In this document: in pieces, positions 26,018-35,783 of the stretch
How positions within the stretch are numbered: the stretch's first letter is position 1
Layout: each line of letters starts with the position of its first letter
From: Candidatus Eisenbacteria bacterium
Lineage (GTDB): Bacteria; Eisenbacteria; RBG-16-71-46; CAIMUX01; JAHJDP01
Assembly (NCBI GenBank): GCA_018831195.1
Contig: JAHJDP010000085.1
Coordinates: forward strand, 1-64,000
Length of the DNA stretch: 64,000 nucleotides
Direction of reading: 5' to 3'
Translations under genes and position numbers: made by a program
The notes under the pieces: generated by a model
Told to the model about the DNA's origin: nothing
Databases searched by the model: none
Seen by the model: only the letters and a program-made list of their open reading frames with translations

Positions 26018-27514
26018 ATGAGATACGGCGCCCATCGGACGGTTCGATACCTCTTTCTTTTCTTGCTCCTACACATTCCCGCCATAGTAGAAGCCCAGGA
26101 GACGACGATCCAAGCCCATCAGGAACTCGAGATTTGGAACGACAGCGATCTGGATGAAATGGTGGCGGATGAACGTTTCGATTTTCGACTTGGCTATGGG
26201 AATTTCGCGCTGAGCACCACCTTTCTCATCCATCAACCGTCGGATGCCGATCGCCTCGATCCCAATCTTTACGGCGACCCCTTCGAGGGTCTTCGCAAGC
26301 GAATGCTCGAGGCCCGCGTCGGATCCGCCGTAGCGCAAATCGGCCACGTCTACAGCACGCTGGCGCGCGGTGTCGGCCTGCAGATCATCGAGAATCAGCC
26401 GGTTGATTTCGACAATGCCGTGGATGGATTCCGCGCCCGCTGGGATGAGGAAAGATATCAGATTGAGTTGCTCGCGGGCGGCAACGCCTTCGATGAAAAG
26501 GAAATCTATGTTAAAGCGGCCTCCTTCGGCACGGCAGCGTTGAGCGACCTGCACCTCTCCTACCACGCTGTTCAGGTCGATTCAACCGATGATCCGGCGG
26601 GGCGCCCGCGGGGACGGGATCGGATTCACGGCGGCGATTTCGAGTGGAGTTCGATGTGGGGAGATCTTTTCGCCGCTTATCTCGTCAGGGATTACATTCA
26701 CCCCGATGAAAATCAGAGGGAGTATCCGCAGGGTCACGCCGGGTACGGAGTTTGTAATATTTTTTGGGGTCCCCTCTCGCTATCCTTCGAGGGGGCGGAT
26801 TTCCTGCGTTACAAGTGGGCCTACTCACAGGGCACACCGATCCCCATCCGCCAGCACGCCACCACCCTGCTGACCCGCGGATCCCATGTCGCCAACTTCC
26901 GTCTTGAAGATGAGCGGGGATACCAGGCCGAGGCCCTGCTCGGTCTTTTGGACGGCGTACTGGCCGTCACACTGAACCATTCCGCCTCGGAGACGCACGA
27001 TGAAGAGCTGCCCTTCTTCGAGTCGTACGGGGATCTTCAGTGGCATCCCAATCCCGATCTGACAATCACATTAAGAGCCAGTGAGAGCGAAGAGACCATC
27101 CAAGCGGCGAATCACGAGACTTTCTTTGAGCGGCTCACCTACGGCGGAAACATCTACCAACCGGTCACCGACACCTGGAGCGTGGAGATTGATTTCGAGA
27201 CGCAAGGTGTTCAAGAACAGAATCTCTCGGTTTCATCTTATACATTCCCGATTGAGACACGGGACAACCTGGCCACCTTCAATCTTTATCACGCCCCCAA
27301 TTTAGCTTTTGCCGTCACGCACGAATGGACCAATGATGCTCGCGAAAAGAAAGACGAATGGACTTTTGCCGAGATGAATTTTCAATTCATGGAGCGCCAT
27401 CAATTGAGTCTCGGCTTCGGATCGTTCCGGGGCGGCCAGCTTTGTTCCGGTGGGATCTGCCGTCCGCTGGCGCCTTTCACCGGCCTCCGCCTCAACTGGC
27501 AGACGGTCTTTTAG
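26018..27514 (+). CDS. DUF6029-like outer-membrane beta-barrel protein
   Basis: This 498-residue protein has a signal peptide (YLFLFLLLHIPAIVEAQ) and long alternating beta strands, ending in LNWQTVF with a terminal Phe as outer-membrane barrels do. The segment GGQLCSGGICRPLAPFTG near the end, with its paired cysteines, is a feature I associate with the DUF6029 family; this match is from memory. The function of that family is unknown. Co-transcription with a TlpA-like redoxin suggests that the Cys pair is handled by it. A strong hairpin terminator follows at 27560. Confidence 0.7.
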   Translation: MRYGAHRTVRYLFLFLLLHIPAIVEAQETTIQAHQELEIWNDSDLDEMVADERFDFRLGYGNFALSTTFLIHQPSDADRLDPNLYGDPFEGLRKRMLEARVGSAVAQIGHVYSTLARGVGLQIIENQPVDFDNAVDGFRARWDEERYQIELLAGGNAFDEKEIYVKAASFGTAALSDLHLSYHAVQVDSTDDPAGRPRGRDRIHGGDFEWSSMWGDLFAAYLVRDYIHPDENQREYPQGHAGYGVCNIFWGPLSLSFEGADFLRYKWAYSQGTPIPIRQHATTLLTRGSHVANFRLEDERGYQAEALLGLLDGVLAVTLNHSASETHDEELPFFESYGDLQWHPNPDLTITLRASESEETIQAANHETFFERLTYGGNIYQPVTDTWSVEIDFETQGVQEQNLSVSSYTFPIETRDNLATFNLYHAPNLAFAVTHEWTNDAREKKDEWTFAEMNFQFMERHQLSLGFGSFRGGQLCSGGICRPLAPFTGLRLNWQTVF

Positions 27515-27559
27515 AGATTCCGCTTTTGCCATCCGAGCAGCCAATGCGTGAACAGCATT

Positions 27560-27600
27560 AAAAAACCGCCCACCGGCATTGATCCGGCGGACGGTTTTTT
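27560..27600. terminator. Bidirectional rho-independent terminator
   Basis: A stem of about 15 bp (AAAACCGCCCACCGG paired with CCGGCGGACGGTTTT, two imperfect pairs) with a 7-base loop is flanked by A-runs and T-runs on both sides. It sits between the convergent DUF6029-like gene and the subtilase gene and can end transcripts from both. Confidence 0.88.
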
Positions 27601-27616
27601 GTTCAATCTCTATATC

Positions 27617-29956
27617 CTAATTCAGGCGAACCATGGATCGCGTGACCGTCTGATCCGCAACCTGAATCCTGTAGAAATAGACGCCGCTGGAAACGCGCCG
27701 CCCGGAAGCATCTTCGCCATCCCACAGAATGTTCTTCGAACCCGCCGGCATAGGACCCGACGCCAATGTCCGCACGAGACGGCCGGCCGCATCGTAGACA
27801 TAAAGGCCGACATTCTCTTCATCCTTAGCGAGGGAGAATCGAATGGTGGTCGAGGGCTGGAATGGATTAGGCTGGTTCCGCGCATTCAGAATACGGCCGG
27901 TGCGGTGGAAGAGCTCATCCCCCGCCGATGCGATATTCTGCCCCGCGAATCTTTGGTTGGTCACAATACTGAATTTCTGCGGGCCTTCCGGTACATCGCC
28001 GCCCACAACATGCAGGGTCCAAAGACCATCTTCGGGATTAGAAACTTCAATCTGCTCCACATTATTGCGATGGTCCTCGCCCCTTGTCGCCGCCGATGAA
28101 GGCGAGCTGGGATTCAAAATATAGGGGAAATGCTGTCCGCCCTGCGGGTCTTCAAACCAGATATCAAGATCATTCACCAGCACCACGGAAGCGAAGGTCT
28201 CTCCCGGGACATCACTCCAAACGATGGATGCGCGCAGCAGCGATTCTCCGGCCGGCACCTGGAAGACATAGGTGAACTCATCGCCATGGTCCATCGCGCT
28301 TTGGATATAGCCTCGATTCCGGAGTTGATCGATGATCTGCGTCGTGCGGACCTCACCGAAACCGAACTCGTAATCAGGTCCGGTATTGCCGTAATCCTGA
28401 GCCGTATTGATTGCCAGCGCTTTGAGTGTGGCCGGGAAGATGTTGGGCATGCCTGTCGGCGAATGTCTCAACTCCTCCAGCACGAGGGCCATGATCCCGG
28501 CCATGGCCGGCGTCGCCATCGAGGTTCCGCACTTGACGGAATAGCCGCCGCCCGGCGCTGTAGAGGTAATCCCGCCATCGCCGCCGGTTTGGCAACCCGG
28601 TGCGCAGATATCGGGCCGGATCCGGCCGTCATCAACCGGTCCCCAAGAGGAGAAGTAGGTCATCGAGTGATCATTCGAATTGGTCGCCCCGACGACAATC
28701 GCATTCTTAGAGGCTCCCGGCGCGCCGACGGTATTGTAGGTCGTCCCGCACGTGCCGTAGGCCCGCTCGTTTCCGGCGGCCCAGAGGGAGAGGAAGGGAA
28801 TCCCCGCGGTCCAATCACCGTATGCAATCGCATCGAGAAGCTGGGCCGTCAGCTCGTAATCGCCTTCCCAAGAGCAGGGATAACCGTTGATGGCGATATT
28901 GCTGCCGAGCGAGTTCGTGGCGAGTTGCGCTCCATAGTTGAGCAGACCTTCCGCATAGTTGAACTCAATATCCTGCGGGCTATTGTACAAGCAGTTTGGA
29001 TTGCAGGATTCGTACGTATAGGTGATAACCTTCGCGTTCGGCGCCATCCCCTTGTAGTTCGAGTTGTTGGTTCCGTTCCCGGCGACGGTGCCGCCGACAT
29101 GCGTGGCGTGGCTGGCCGGTGAACCGCCCTCGCCGACGATGCACCGATTCGGGGAAAAATCGGGATGTGATGAATCAACCGGGCCGGCGTCATAAACGAG
29201 AACGTTGGAACCGGTTCCATCAAGATTATAGGGAGGCTGATGGGCGTCATTCACTTGAACCGCCTCGCGGATCCCGTCATTCAGCTCACCCAACGGCGGC
29301 GGAAGGAGAGAAACCCACTTCACGGCATCTTCCATCGCCAGAGCTTCCACCTGATCGGGATTGAGGGCGATAACCTGTGTATTCAGAGCCTCGATTCTGT
29401 CGCTGGCGAGATGCGGATACGCCTGTAGAACCGCCCCGGCCGCTGTCTCAGTGACATCTTTGTGGAAGGTCACGGTGTAGATGACCGCGCCCTCTTCATA
29501 TTCCGCCCATGGGGCCTCTTCGTTCAACAAAATGTGGGAACTCACCTTATCTTCCAACCGGAGCGCTCCCAGCCAGCGAACACCGAGACGCCGCAAATCG
29601 GAAGCTGTCAGCGTGGGTGAAACCTTGGCGATCCAGGCGTTTCGGGGCACATAGTCGAGGAGCTGAACCCCCTCCTGCGCCATCGATTCACGCCAGGCTT
29701 TATTCCCAAGCTCTTCAACCTGGACCCACATGTGAAGACCCGTTGGATCCGCGCTTCCCGCAAGCTCGGCCAGCCCCTCGCTATAATCCCCAGCGACAGG
29801 TGTGAAGGGGCTCCCGCTGTGGAGGACCTCATAGCGATTCGAATCCATTGATTCAGCGATGGTGGGGAATAGAAAAAATCCCAAAATGAAGAATAACGAC
29901 ACCCCTGACAAACAACGCACGGCGAACCTCCTTATTGCGACGCGACACAGCTTCAA
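27617..29956 (-). CDS. Secreted subtilisin-like serine protease with FlgD-Ig/T9SS-like C-terminal tail
   Basis: The 779 residues start with an export signal (FFILGFFLFPTIAES). After a propeptide comes an S8 catalytic domain with Asp256 (VYDAGPVDSSHPDF), His283 (HATHVGG), oxyanion Asn395 (AAGNE) and Ser479 (GTSMATPAMAG). A P-domain-like beta region follows. The last 85 residues start NQPNPFQPSTTIRFSL and include LYVYDAAGRLVRTL and SSGVYFYRI. This is the FlgD-Ig-like fold used as a C-terminal sorting or anchoring tail in FCB bacteria. All active-site residues are present. A related but broken copy is at 32681-34059. The 86-base gap upstream should hold its promoter. Confidence 0.9.
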   Translation of the reverse strand: MKLCRVAIRRFAVRCLSGVSLFFILGFFLFPTIAESMDSNRYEVLHSGSPFTPVAGDYSEGLAELAGSADPTGLHMWVQVEELGNKAWRESMAQEGVQLLDYVPRNAWIAKVSPTLTASDLRRLGVRWLGALRLEDKVSSHILLNEEAPWAEYEEGAVIYTVTFHKDVTETAAGAVLQAYPHLASDRIEALNTQVIALNPDQVEALAMEDAVKWVSLLPPPLGELNDGIREAVQVNDAHQPPYNLDGTGSNVLVYDAGPVDSSHPDFSPNRCIVGEGGSPASHATHVGGTVAGNGTNNSNYKGMAPNAKVITYTYESCNPNCLYNSPQDIEFNYAEGLLNYGAQLATNSLGSNIAINGYPCSWEGDYELTAQLLDAIAYGDWTAGIPFLSLWAAGNERAYGTCGTTYNTVGAPGASKNAIVVGATNSNDHSMTYFSSWGPVDDGRIRPDICAPGCQTGGDGGITSTAPGGGYSVKCGTSMATPAMAGIMALVLEELRHSPTGMPNIFPATLKALAINTAQDYGNTGPDYEFGFGEVRTTQIIDQLRNRGYIQSAMDHGDEFTYVFQVPAGESLLRASIVWSDVPGETFASVVLVNDLDIWFEDPQGGQHFPYILNPSSPSSAATRGEDHRNNVEQIEVSNPEDGLWTLHVVGGDVPEGPQKFSIVTNQRFAGQNIASAGDELFHRTGRILNARNQPNPFQPSTTIRFSLAKDEENVGLYVYDAAGRLVRTLASGPMPAGSKNILWDGEDASGRRVSSGVYFYRIQVADQTVTRSMVRLN

Positions 29957-30042
29957 ATGCGCCCTGCAGGAACAGGGCTCTGTAACCCTATTATTTTAAA
30001 CGATTTCAGTGCCGCCGTCAATGGACCTATCACCATGCGTCA

Positions 30043-30807
30043 CTAGCTCTTATCAGGATCGATCACCCCCTCCTCCCGAAATGAGAAAAATTGTTCTCCC
30101 GCCATGATGACATGATCCAGCACACGGATCCCCACCAGACGGCCGGCCTGCACCAATCGATCGGTTGTGTGAATGTCATCCCGGCTGGGATGGGGGTCTC
30201 CCGACGGATGGTTATGTATAAGGATGATCGCCGCAGTCGCCTCCCGGATTGCGCTGCGAAAGACCTCCCGCGGGTGAACGATGGAGGCATCGAGACTCCC
30301 GATCGAGATGACCTCCAGCTTGCGCGGGACATGCCGCGTATTGAGATGAAGGACGAGAAAATGTTCCCGGTCGCTCAGGGAATAAGCTCTGGCCCAGTCG
30401 TAGACCTGGCGGGGAGCTTCCAGCGGTTTCTGATGAGAGATGAGGCCGATCGGCGGGGGATGAAGACGGTGGGCCAATTCGAGGGCCGCCAAGAGGCGGG
30501 CTTTGCGCACCGGACCTAGACCCTCGAGACCGGGCTTCAGTGACGCCGGCGCCCCATCTCTGGCGAGAAGACCTCGGGTCACCAGGTCCCTCGCCAAGCG
30601 CATCGTCTTTCCGGTGGCCCGCTCCGGTCCGAGGAGAACGGATAGGATCTCGACATCATCCAATTCCCCGACCCGTCCCTCGAGCGCCCAGCGGCGCAGG
30701 ATCTCGGGAGAACGGCCCGCCGATCCGAGGGGAAGGAAGGGCTGGCTGGGCGACATCCGGCCTGATCGGCCGTCTTCTTTTTGGGGGTGGACCTCCCTGT
30801 CCTTCAT
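30043..30807 (-). CDS. radC: RadC/JAB-domain protein (DUF2466)
   Basis: The 254-residue protein has an N-terminal helix-hairpin-helix-like region (SPEILRRWALEGRVGELDDVEILSVLLG region in shorter pieces: EILRRWALEG, DVEILSVLLG) and a C-terminal JAB metalloprotease-like domain with the zinc motif HNHPSGDPHPSRDD. The family was named for a repair mutation later found in another gene, so its real role is unclear. ATG 30807 follows GGGAGG; an in-frame ATG eleven codons earlier is possible. It stands between a protease gene and ettA on the same strand. Confidence 0.92.
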   Translation of the reverse strand: MKDREVHPQKEDGRSGRMSPSQPFLPLGSAGRSPEILRRWALEGRVGELDDVEILSVLLGPERATGKTMRLARDLVTRGLLARDGAPASLKPGLEGLGPVRKARLLAALELAHRLHPPPIGLISHQKPLEAPRQVYDWARAYSLSDREHFLVLHLNTRHVPRKLEVISIGSLDASIVHPREVFRSAIREATAAIILIHNHPSGDPHPSRDDIHTTDRLVQAGRLVGIRVLDHVIMAGEQFFSFREEGVIDPDKS

Positions 30808-30913
30808 GGCGCCTCCCTGCTGCTGCGGGCTATTTGTCAAAGTGATGTCGGAACCCGAACAAACCGGGATCCGTCATTCATAAGCAGCAGGAGGCGTGCC
30901 GTAACGTGCTGTC

Positions 30914-32590
30914 TCAGTGAACCAGTTTCTTGTACCTGATGCGATGCGGCTGATCGGCCTCGGCGCCGAGCCGTTTCCGCCGATCTTCCTCATAAGCTTG
31001 AAAGTTTCCCTCGAACCAGAAGGTGCGGCTCTCCCCCTCAAAGGCGAGGATATGCGTCGCGATCCGATCGAGGAACCAGCGGTCGTGGCTGATCACAACA
31101 GCGCATCCGGCAAAATCGAGCAGGGCTTGTTCCAGAGCGCGCAGCGTATCGACATCGAGATCGTTGGAGGGCTCATCGAGCAGCAATAGGTTTCCGCCGG
31201 ATTTTAACAATTTCGCCAAGTGAACCCGATTGCGCTCCCCACCCGAGAGACCGGCGATCTTCTTCTGCTGATCGCCCCCTTTGAAAGCAAAGGATCCAAC
31301 ATACCGGCGCGAGTTGATCTCACGCTTGCCGACCATGATCGACTCTTCACCCCCGGTGATCTCTTGCCAAATCGTATTCTCTGGATTCAACGCATCGCGG
31401 TTTTGATCAACATACGAGATCTCGACCGTTTCACCGATCTGCAATTCCCCGGCATCGGCGGTCTCCTCCCCCACAATCATGCGGAAGAGGGTTGTTTTAC
31501 CCGCGCCGTTCGGGCCGACGACACCGACGATCCCGCCGCGGGGGAGGCTGAACTCCATCCCCTCAAAGAGAAGGCGGTCTCCGAAACCCTTCATCACATT
31601 CTTCGCCTGAACGACCAAATTGCCGAGCCGGGCGCCCGGCGGGATGACGATTTGCGCCACCTCCTCACGCTCTTCCATATTCTGTGTGAGGAGCTCTTCA
31701 TAGGCCGCGAGGCGCGCCTTACCCTTTGCCTGGCGCGCCCGGGGGCTCATGCGCACCCATTCGAGCTCGCGGGCCAAGGTCCGCTGGCGTTTTTGATCCA
31801 CCTTTACTTCTTGCCGCAGCCGCTCTTCCTTTTGTTCAAGCCAGGAGGAGTAGTTCCCTTCCCATGGGATGCCGTGGCCGCGATCCAATTCCAAAATCCA
31901 TCCGGCCACATTGTCAAGGAAGTAGCGGTCGTGGGTTACGGCAACGATCGTGCCGGGAAAATCCTTCAAGTGACGTTCGAGCCACGCGACCGAGTCGGCG
32001 TCGAGATGATTCGTCGGCTCATCCAACAGGAGGAGATCGGGCTGCTGCAGGAGGGTGCGGCACAGGGCCACCCGGCGCCGCTCGCCGCCCGATAGCGTGG
32101 AAACATCGGCATCTCCGGGCGGGCACCGCAACGCGTCCATGGCGATCTCGATGCGCCGGTCGAGGTTCCATCCGTCGGCGTTTTCAATCTGCTCCTGCAC
32201 TTCGCCCTGTTGGGCAAGGAGGGTTTCCATTTCATCCGGCTCCATCGGCTCGGAAAAACGCGCACTGATCTCCTCGAACTTCAACAGCAGGTCGCGGATC
32301 TCCGCGAGCCCCTCTTCGATGTTGCCTTTGACATCCTTCTCAGGATCGAGCTGGGGTTCCTGTTCTACAAAACCGATACGGATCCCCTTGGCCGGCGCGG
32401 CTTCTCCCAAATGCTCCGTATCGATCCCGGCCATGATTCGGAGAAGGCTTGTTTTCCCCGCGCCATTGGCGCCCAAGACGCCGATTTTTGCGCCGGGATA
32501 AAACGAGAGCCAGATATCCCGCAGCACAACCTTGTCGGGCGGATGCACCTTGCCGACGCCCTGCATGGTGAAGATGAATTGATGGGCCAT
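30914..32590 (-). CDS. ettA: ABC-F ATPase, energy-dependent translational throttle (EttA)
   Basis: This soluble protein with two ATPase domains acts at the ribosomal E site and links translation to ATP level. It has 558 residues, close to the usual 555. Domain 1 has GANGAGKTS and [13 protein letters not shown] with DEPTNHLD. Domain 2 has [10 protein letters not shown] and [13 protein letters not shown] with DEPSNDLD. The arm insertion typical of EttA lies in domain 1, and the linker between domains is rich in Arg and Lys. ATG 32590 has AAGGAG upstream. No membrane segment or permease is present, which excludes a transporter. Confidence 0.93.
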   Translation of the reverse strand: MAHQFIFTMQGVGKVHPPDKVVLRDIWLSFYPGAKIGVLGANGAGKTSLLRIMAGIDTEHLGEAAPAKGIRIGFVEQEPQLDPEKDVKGNIEEGLAEIRDLLLKFEEISARFSEPMEPDEMETLLAQQGEVQEQIENADGWNLDRRIEIAMDALRCPPGDADVSTLSGGERRRVALCRTLLQQPDLLLLDEPTNHLDADSVAWLERHLKDFPGTIVAVTHDRYFLDNVAGWILELDRGHGIPWEGNYSSWLEQKEERLRQEVKVDQKRQRTLARELEWVRMSPRARQAKGKARLAAYEELLTQNMEEREEVAQIVIPPGARLGNLVVQAKNVMKGFGDRLLFEGMEFSLPRGGIVGVVGPNGAGKTTLFRMIVGEETADAGELQIGETVEISYVDQNRDALNPENTIWQEITGGEESIMVGKREINSRRYVGSFAFKGGDQQKKIAGLSGGERNRVHLAKLLKSGGNLLLLDEPSNDLDVDTLRALEQALLDFAGCAVVISHDRWFLDRIATHILAFEGESRTFWFEGNFQAYEEDRRKRLGAEADQPHRIRYKKLVH

Positions 32591-32680
32591 CGCTGACTCC
32601 TTTTGCGGCTCCGGTGGAAATGGGTGGACCAAAGGGTATTGTAAGGGCCGCGGGCGGGCCGGACCAGTGAAACCAAAGGG

Positions 32681-34059
32681 TCAATGAAAAATCACGAGCT
32701 TCTGTTGCGCTTTGACTCGCTTTCCGATATGCAGCCGGCAGAAATAGACCCCTTGTCCTAATCCCTGGTCGCCAAGGGGAAAGATATGATGCCCCTTGGC
32801 CTGGAAAGAATGCAAGAGGGTTCGTATTCTCCGGCCGCCGGTATCATATATTCCCAAATCGACGATCCCCGCATCGCCTAGATCATACGAAATCGTCCAT
32901 CCGGCCCGGGTGGGATTGGGAAAGAGGTGAAGCGCACGCGCTCTTCCGAGATCGGATCCATTCAAGGTCCCACTAACATCGATTTCGGCATTGGAAGCAT
33001 TCACAATGCCGTATCCGCGGATATAGAGGGGATCATAAGTATGGTTCTCAATGTAGTCGCCCGCCGTCATGAACAAGCGATCCCGCAACTCCCCCACCGT
33101 CTATTCAGGATGGGATTGAACAATACAGGCATCGGCCGGAGCCGCCAGGTGGGAGGTTGTCGGAAGGTCGTCATGACCGCTGTTCCCCGCGCCCTGACAA
33201 CAGTGGACTCCATTGGCCGTGGCGATATTAAAAGCCTGCGCCATAATCGATGTCTCGCCATCCATTTCATTCTGCCCATACCAACCGGCGATAAGGGAGG
33301 ATGTGGCGACATCGCCGCCCTGGGCCTCGATAAATTCCAGGCCGGCGGCGAACCAATCTTCTTCAAGGGGAAATTCCGATCCGGCATCCTCGACCTTGGC
33401 GAGAATAAATGAAGCATCGTAGGCCCCGCCGATCAATTCACCCTCTCGATAGGCTCCGATGGTTCCCAGGATCAGAGTGCCATGAGAATGCTGATCGGGT
33501 GGATCGCCCGTTTCAATGCCGGTATGGGGATCGTTATCGACAAAATCCCGCTCGGCGATCACCGACAAGGTGTGCGCCGGATCATTAAACGCTGCATGGC
33601 TGCGCTGAAAGCCTGTATCGAGTATGCCGATGACAACGCCATCCCCGGTGGAACCTCTTTCGTGCAGGGCCATAAGATGGATCTGTTCGAGTTGATCCGC
33701 CGAGGTGCCGTAAAACTCATCGCGGGGAGAAGCTGCAGGCAGTCCATCACCCGATTCAGCACGGAATGGAAAGAGGTCGCATTTGCCGCGCCCGACCGGC
33801 TCGATGGATTTAACGCAGTGCGTCGAAGCTGCCGCCGGGTGACCGCGCGGGGATTGTAATTCCGAGCCACCTCGTCGATCGCCATCTCATAAACCTGTGT
33901 ATTGGGGATGCCCTTATCCTTGAAAAAAACCCAAGCTTTTTGAGGGGGTTCAGTTATGAGCGCCGATTCCAATCCCGCCCGATGCCGTTGAGCCGCGGCG
34001 CCGGAGCATGATGTGCAAAGAAGGATCGCAAGGAGAAATAAAGGAAAGGACGCCCTCAT
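32681..34059 (-). pseudogene. Multiply disrupted subtilisin-like protease
   Basis: Three pieces of one secreted S8 protease lie in line. From 34059 there is a lipoprotein-like signal (LFLLAILLCTSCSG) and propeptide (KAWVFFKDKG, NYNPRAVTRR). At about 33815 the sense jumps to another frame, starting CVKSIEPVGRG, with loss of about 50 codons compared with relatives. That frame holds the catalytic Asp (IGILDTGF), His (HSHGTLILG) and oxyanion Asn (GAGNSG). At APADACIV the sequence runs straight into QSHPE, an in-frame TAG (33101-33103), then TVGELRDRLFMTAGD. Relatives read HPxWTV there, so TGG became TAG. The segment with the catalytic Ser (GTSxxTP) is missing. A FlgD-Ig-like tail ends it (LHLFPNPTRAG, GVYFCRL). 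Confidence 0.85.
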
Positions 34060-34239
34060 ACGGCGCTCCTCGGGATTCTGTGGGATTCCAGGCCATCAGA
34101 GAACTGATAAAGGGAGTATATCACAGTCCCTTGCTGAGCTCCTCAAGATCGGATCTTCGGCGTAGGGAACTATCAATGTACAATAATTGGTGAGCTTCAC
34201 CCACCAAGGCGGGATTGATGCCCACCATAATAATAATTT

Positions 34240-35187
34240 CTACGGGATGGCGGCGCCCGTCGGTTTGAGAAGAGCCTCTACAAAGGCTTCCGGTTCAAAT
34301 GGTTCGAGATCATTAATGCCTTCACCGATACCGATCCACTGTACAGGCGTTCCAAGTTTGCGCCGGATCGGCAATATAGAACCGCCCCGCGCCGATCCGT
34401 CCAGCTTCGTTAAAACCAAACCGGTGACGCCCACCGCATCGCGGAATGATTGCGCCTGGCTAAGACCGTTTTGACCGACAACGGCGTCCAAGACAAGGAG
34501 GACTTCGTGCGGGGCGCCCGGATGGGCCTTATCCAAAACACGGTGAATTTTCTGCAGTTCACCCATGAGATTGGCGTTCGTCTGCAACCGACCGGCGGTG
34601 TCGACAAAGACAACGGTGGCATGGCGTGAACGCGCCGCCTGGATGCCGTCGAAGGCGACCGAGCCGGGATCGGCGCCCGATTGACTCTTGACGATCTCCA
34701 CACCGGCCCGCTGACCCCAGACCTCTAATTGCTCGCTGGCCGCGGCCCGGAAGGTATCGGATGCCACGATCAGCGGCCGGTGCCCTTCCGCTTGATATCT
34801 TAGAGCGAGTTTCCCGATCGTGGTGGTTTTCCCGACCCCGTTCACACCGATAACAGAAATAACATGCAGGGACTCAGGATTGGGTTTGGGAATGCAGCTA
34901 TCACCATTCGAAGGTCCGCCGAGGAGTTCGATAATCACCCGCCCCAAAAGAGCGGTCAGTTGTTCCCCATCTTGCACCCGTTCCTGCCGGGCCCGTTCCC
35001 GGACTGTTTGAACCAATTCTTCCGACAATTGCGGCCCCACATCGGAAACGATCAATAGCTCTTCAAGCTCCTCGTAAAAGCTGTCATCCAGTTTCGGCCG
35101 CCGCTTGATCAAATCTTCGATGCCGTTGGCAAGGCGGTTCCGGGTCTTCTCCATCCCGCCCGCCATCCTCTTCCAGAGGCTCTTCAT
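34240..35187 (-). CDS. ftsY: Signal recognition particle receptor FtsY
   Basis: FtsY is the membrane-associated GTPase that receives ribosomes from the signal recognition particle. The 315 residues contain the helical N domain, then G1 GVNGVGKTTT at 114-123, G3 DTAGRL, and G4 TKLDGSARGG. The acidic A domain found in E. coli is absent, as in many bacteria. ATG 35187 is preferred because AGGAG is spaced well; the ATG two codons earlier touches that site. It follows nrdR closely on the same strand. Confidence 0.95.
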   Translation of the reverse strand: MKSLWKRMAGGMEKTRNRLANGIEDLIKRRPKLDDSFYEELEELLIVSDVGPQLSEELVQTVRERARQERVQDGEQLTALLGRVIIELLGGPSNGDSCIPKPNPESLHVISVIGVNGVGKTTTIGKLALRYQAEGHRPLIVASDTFRAAASEQLEVWGQRAGVEIVKSQSGADPGSVAFDGIQAARSRHATVVFVDTAGRLQTNANLMGELQKIHRVLDKAHPGAPHEVLLVLDAVVGQNGLSQAQSFRDAVGVTGLVLTKLDGSARGGSILPIRRKLGTPVQWIGIGEGINDLEPFEPEAFVEALLKPTGAAIP

Positions 35188-35196
35188 CAACATCTC

Positions 35197-35754
35197 CTAC
35201 TCACCGGCGCGATCGGTTTCAATCTCTGCTCCTTCTTCAGATTCCCGGGAGACCGCCTTCTCCCCATCTCCATCCCCATTTCCAGCGCCGTCCCCGGCCT
35301 TCTTTTCAGGCAGCAACGACCGGATCGTATCAACGAATTGTTGAACATCCCGGAATTGTCTATACACGGAAGCGAACCGGATATAGGCAACCTGATCCAA
35401 TTGCGCCAATTCCGCCATGACGGATTCGCCGATCCGCCGGCTCTCCAACTCCATGATGCCGTCGCGGGCGAATTCGTTCTCGATCCGTTCGACCAACTCC
35501 TCCATCGCCTGGGTGCTGACCGGTCTTTTGTGCAAAGCCTGCCGAACCCCTTTGACGAGTTTGTCTCTTTGAAACGGTTCCCGCCTCCCGTCCCTCTTGA
35601 TAACCTGGAGCGCCGCCGATTCCACATATTCATATGTTGTAAAACGGCGGTGGCAGAGGTCGCACTCCCGGCGCCGGCGCACGGCGCCGCCTTCGCGGAT
35701 CGACCGCGAGTCGATGACCTTATCTTCAGAATGACCGCAATGTGGACATTTCAT
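35197..35754 (-). CDS. nrdR: Ribonucleotide reductase repressor NrdR with long acidic tail
   Basis: NrdR senses ATP and dATP and represses ribonucleotide reductase genes. The zinc ribbon (CPHC at 3-6, CDLC at 31-34) and ATP-cone (VIKRDGRREPF, then LVKGVRQAL) are complete. At 185 residues it is about 30 longer than usual. The excess is a Gly/Asp then Glu-rich C-terminus after LLPEKK. Start ATG 35754 begins the zinc ribbon. It ends three codons before ftsY and is probably co-transcribed with it. Confidence 0.95.
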   Translation of the reverse strand: MKCPHCGHSEDKVIDSRSIREGGAVRRRRECDLCHRRFTTYEYVESAALQVIKRDGRREPFQRDKLVKGVRQALHKRPVSTQAMEELVERIENEFARDGIMELESRRIGESVMAELAQLDQVAYIRFASVYRQFRDVQQFVDTIRSLLPEKKAGDGAGNGDGDGEKAVSRESEEGAEIETDRAGE

Positions 35755-35783
35755 CTTGTTCTACCGAGTTGTTCGCGTCAGAT

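Noticed and set aside
28130-29122. 330-residue plus-strand open frame
   Set aside because: Antisense to the catalytic domain of the intact subtilase.
31220-32095. 291-residue plus-strand open frame
   Set aside because: Antisense to ettA, whose minus-strand frame carries both ABC signatures.
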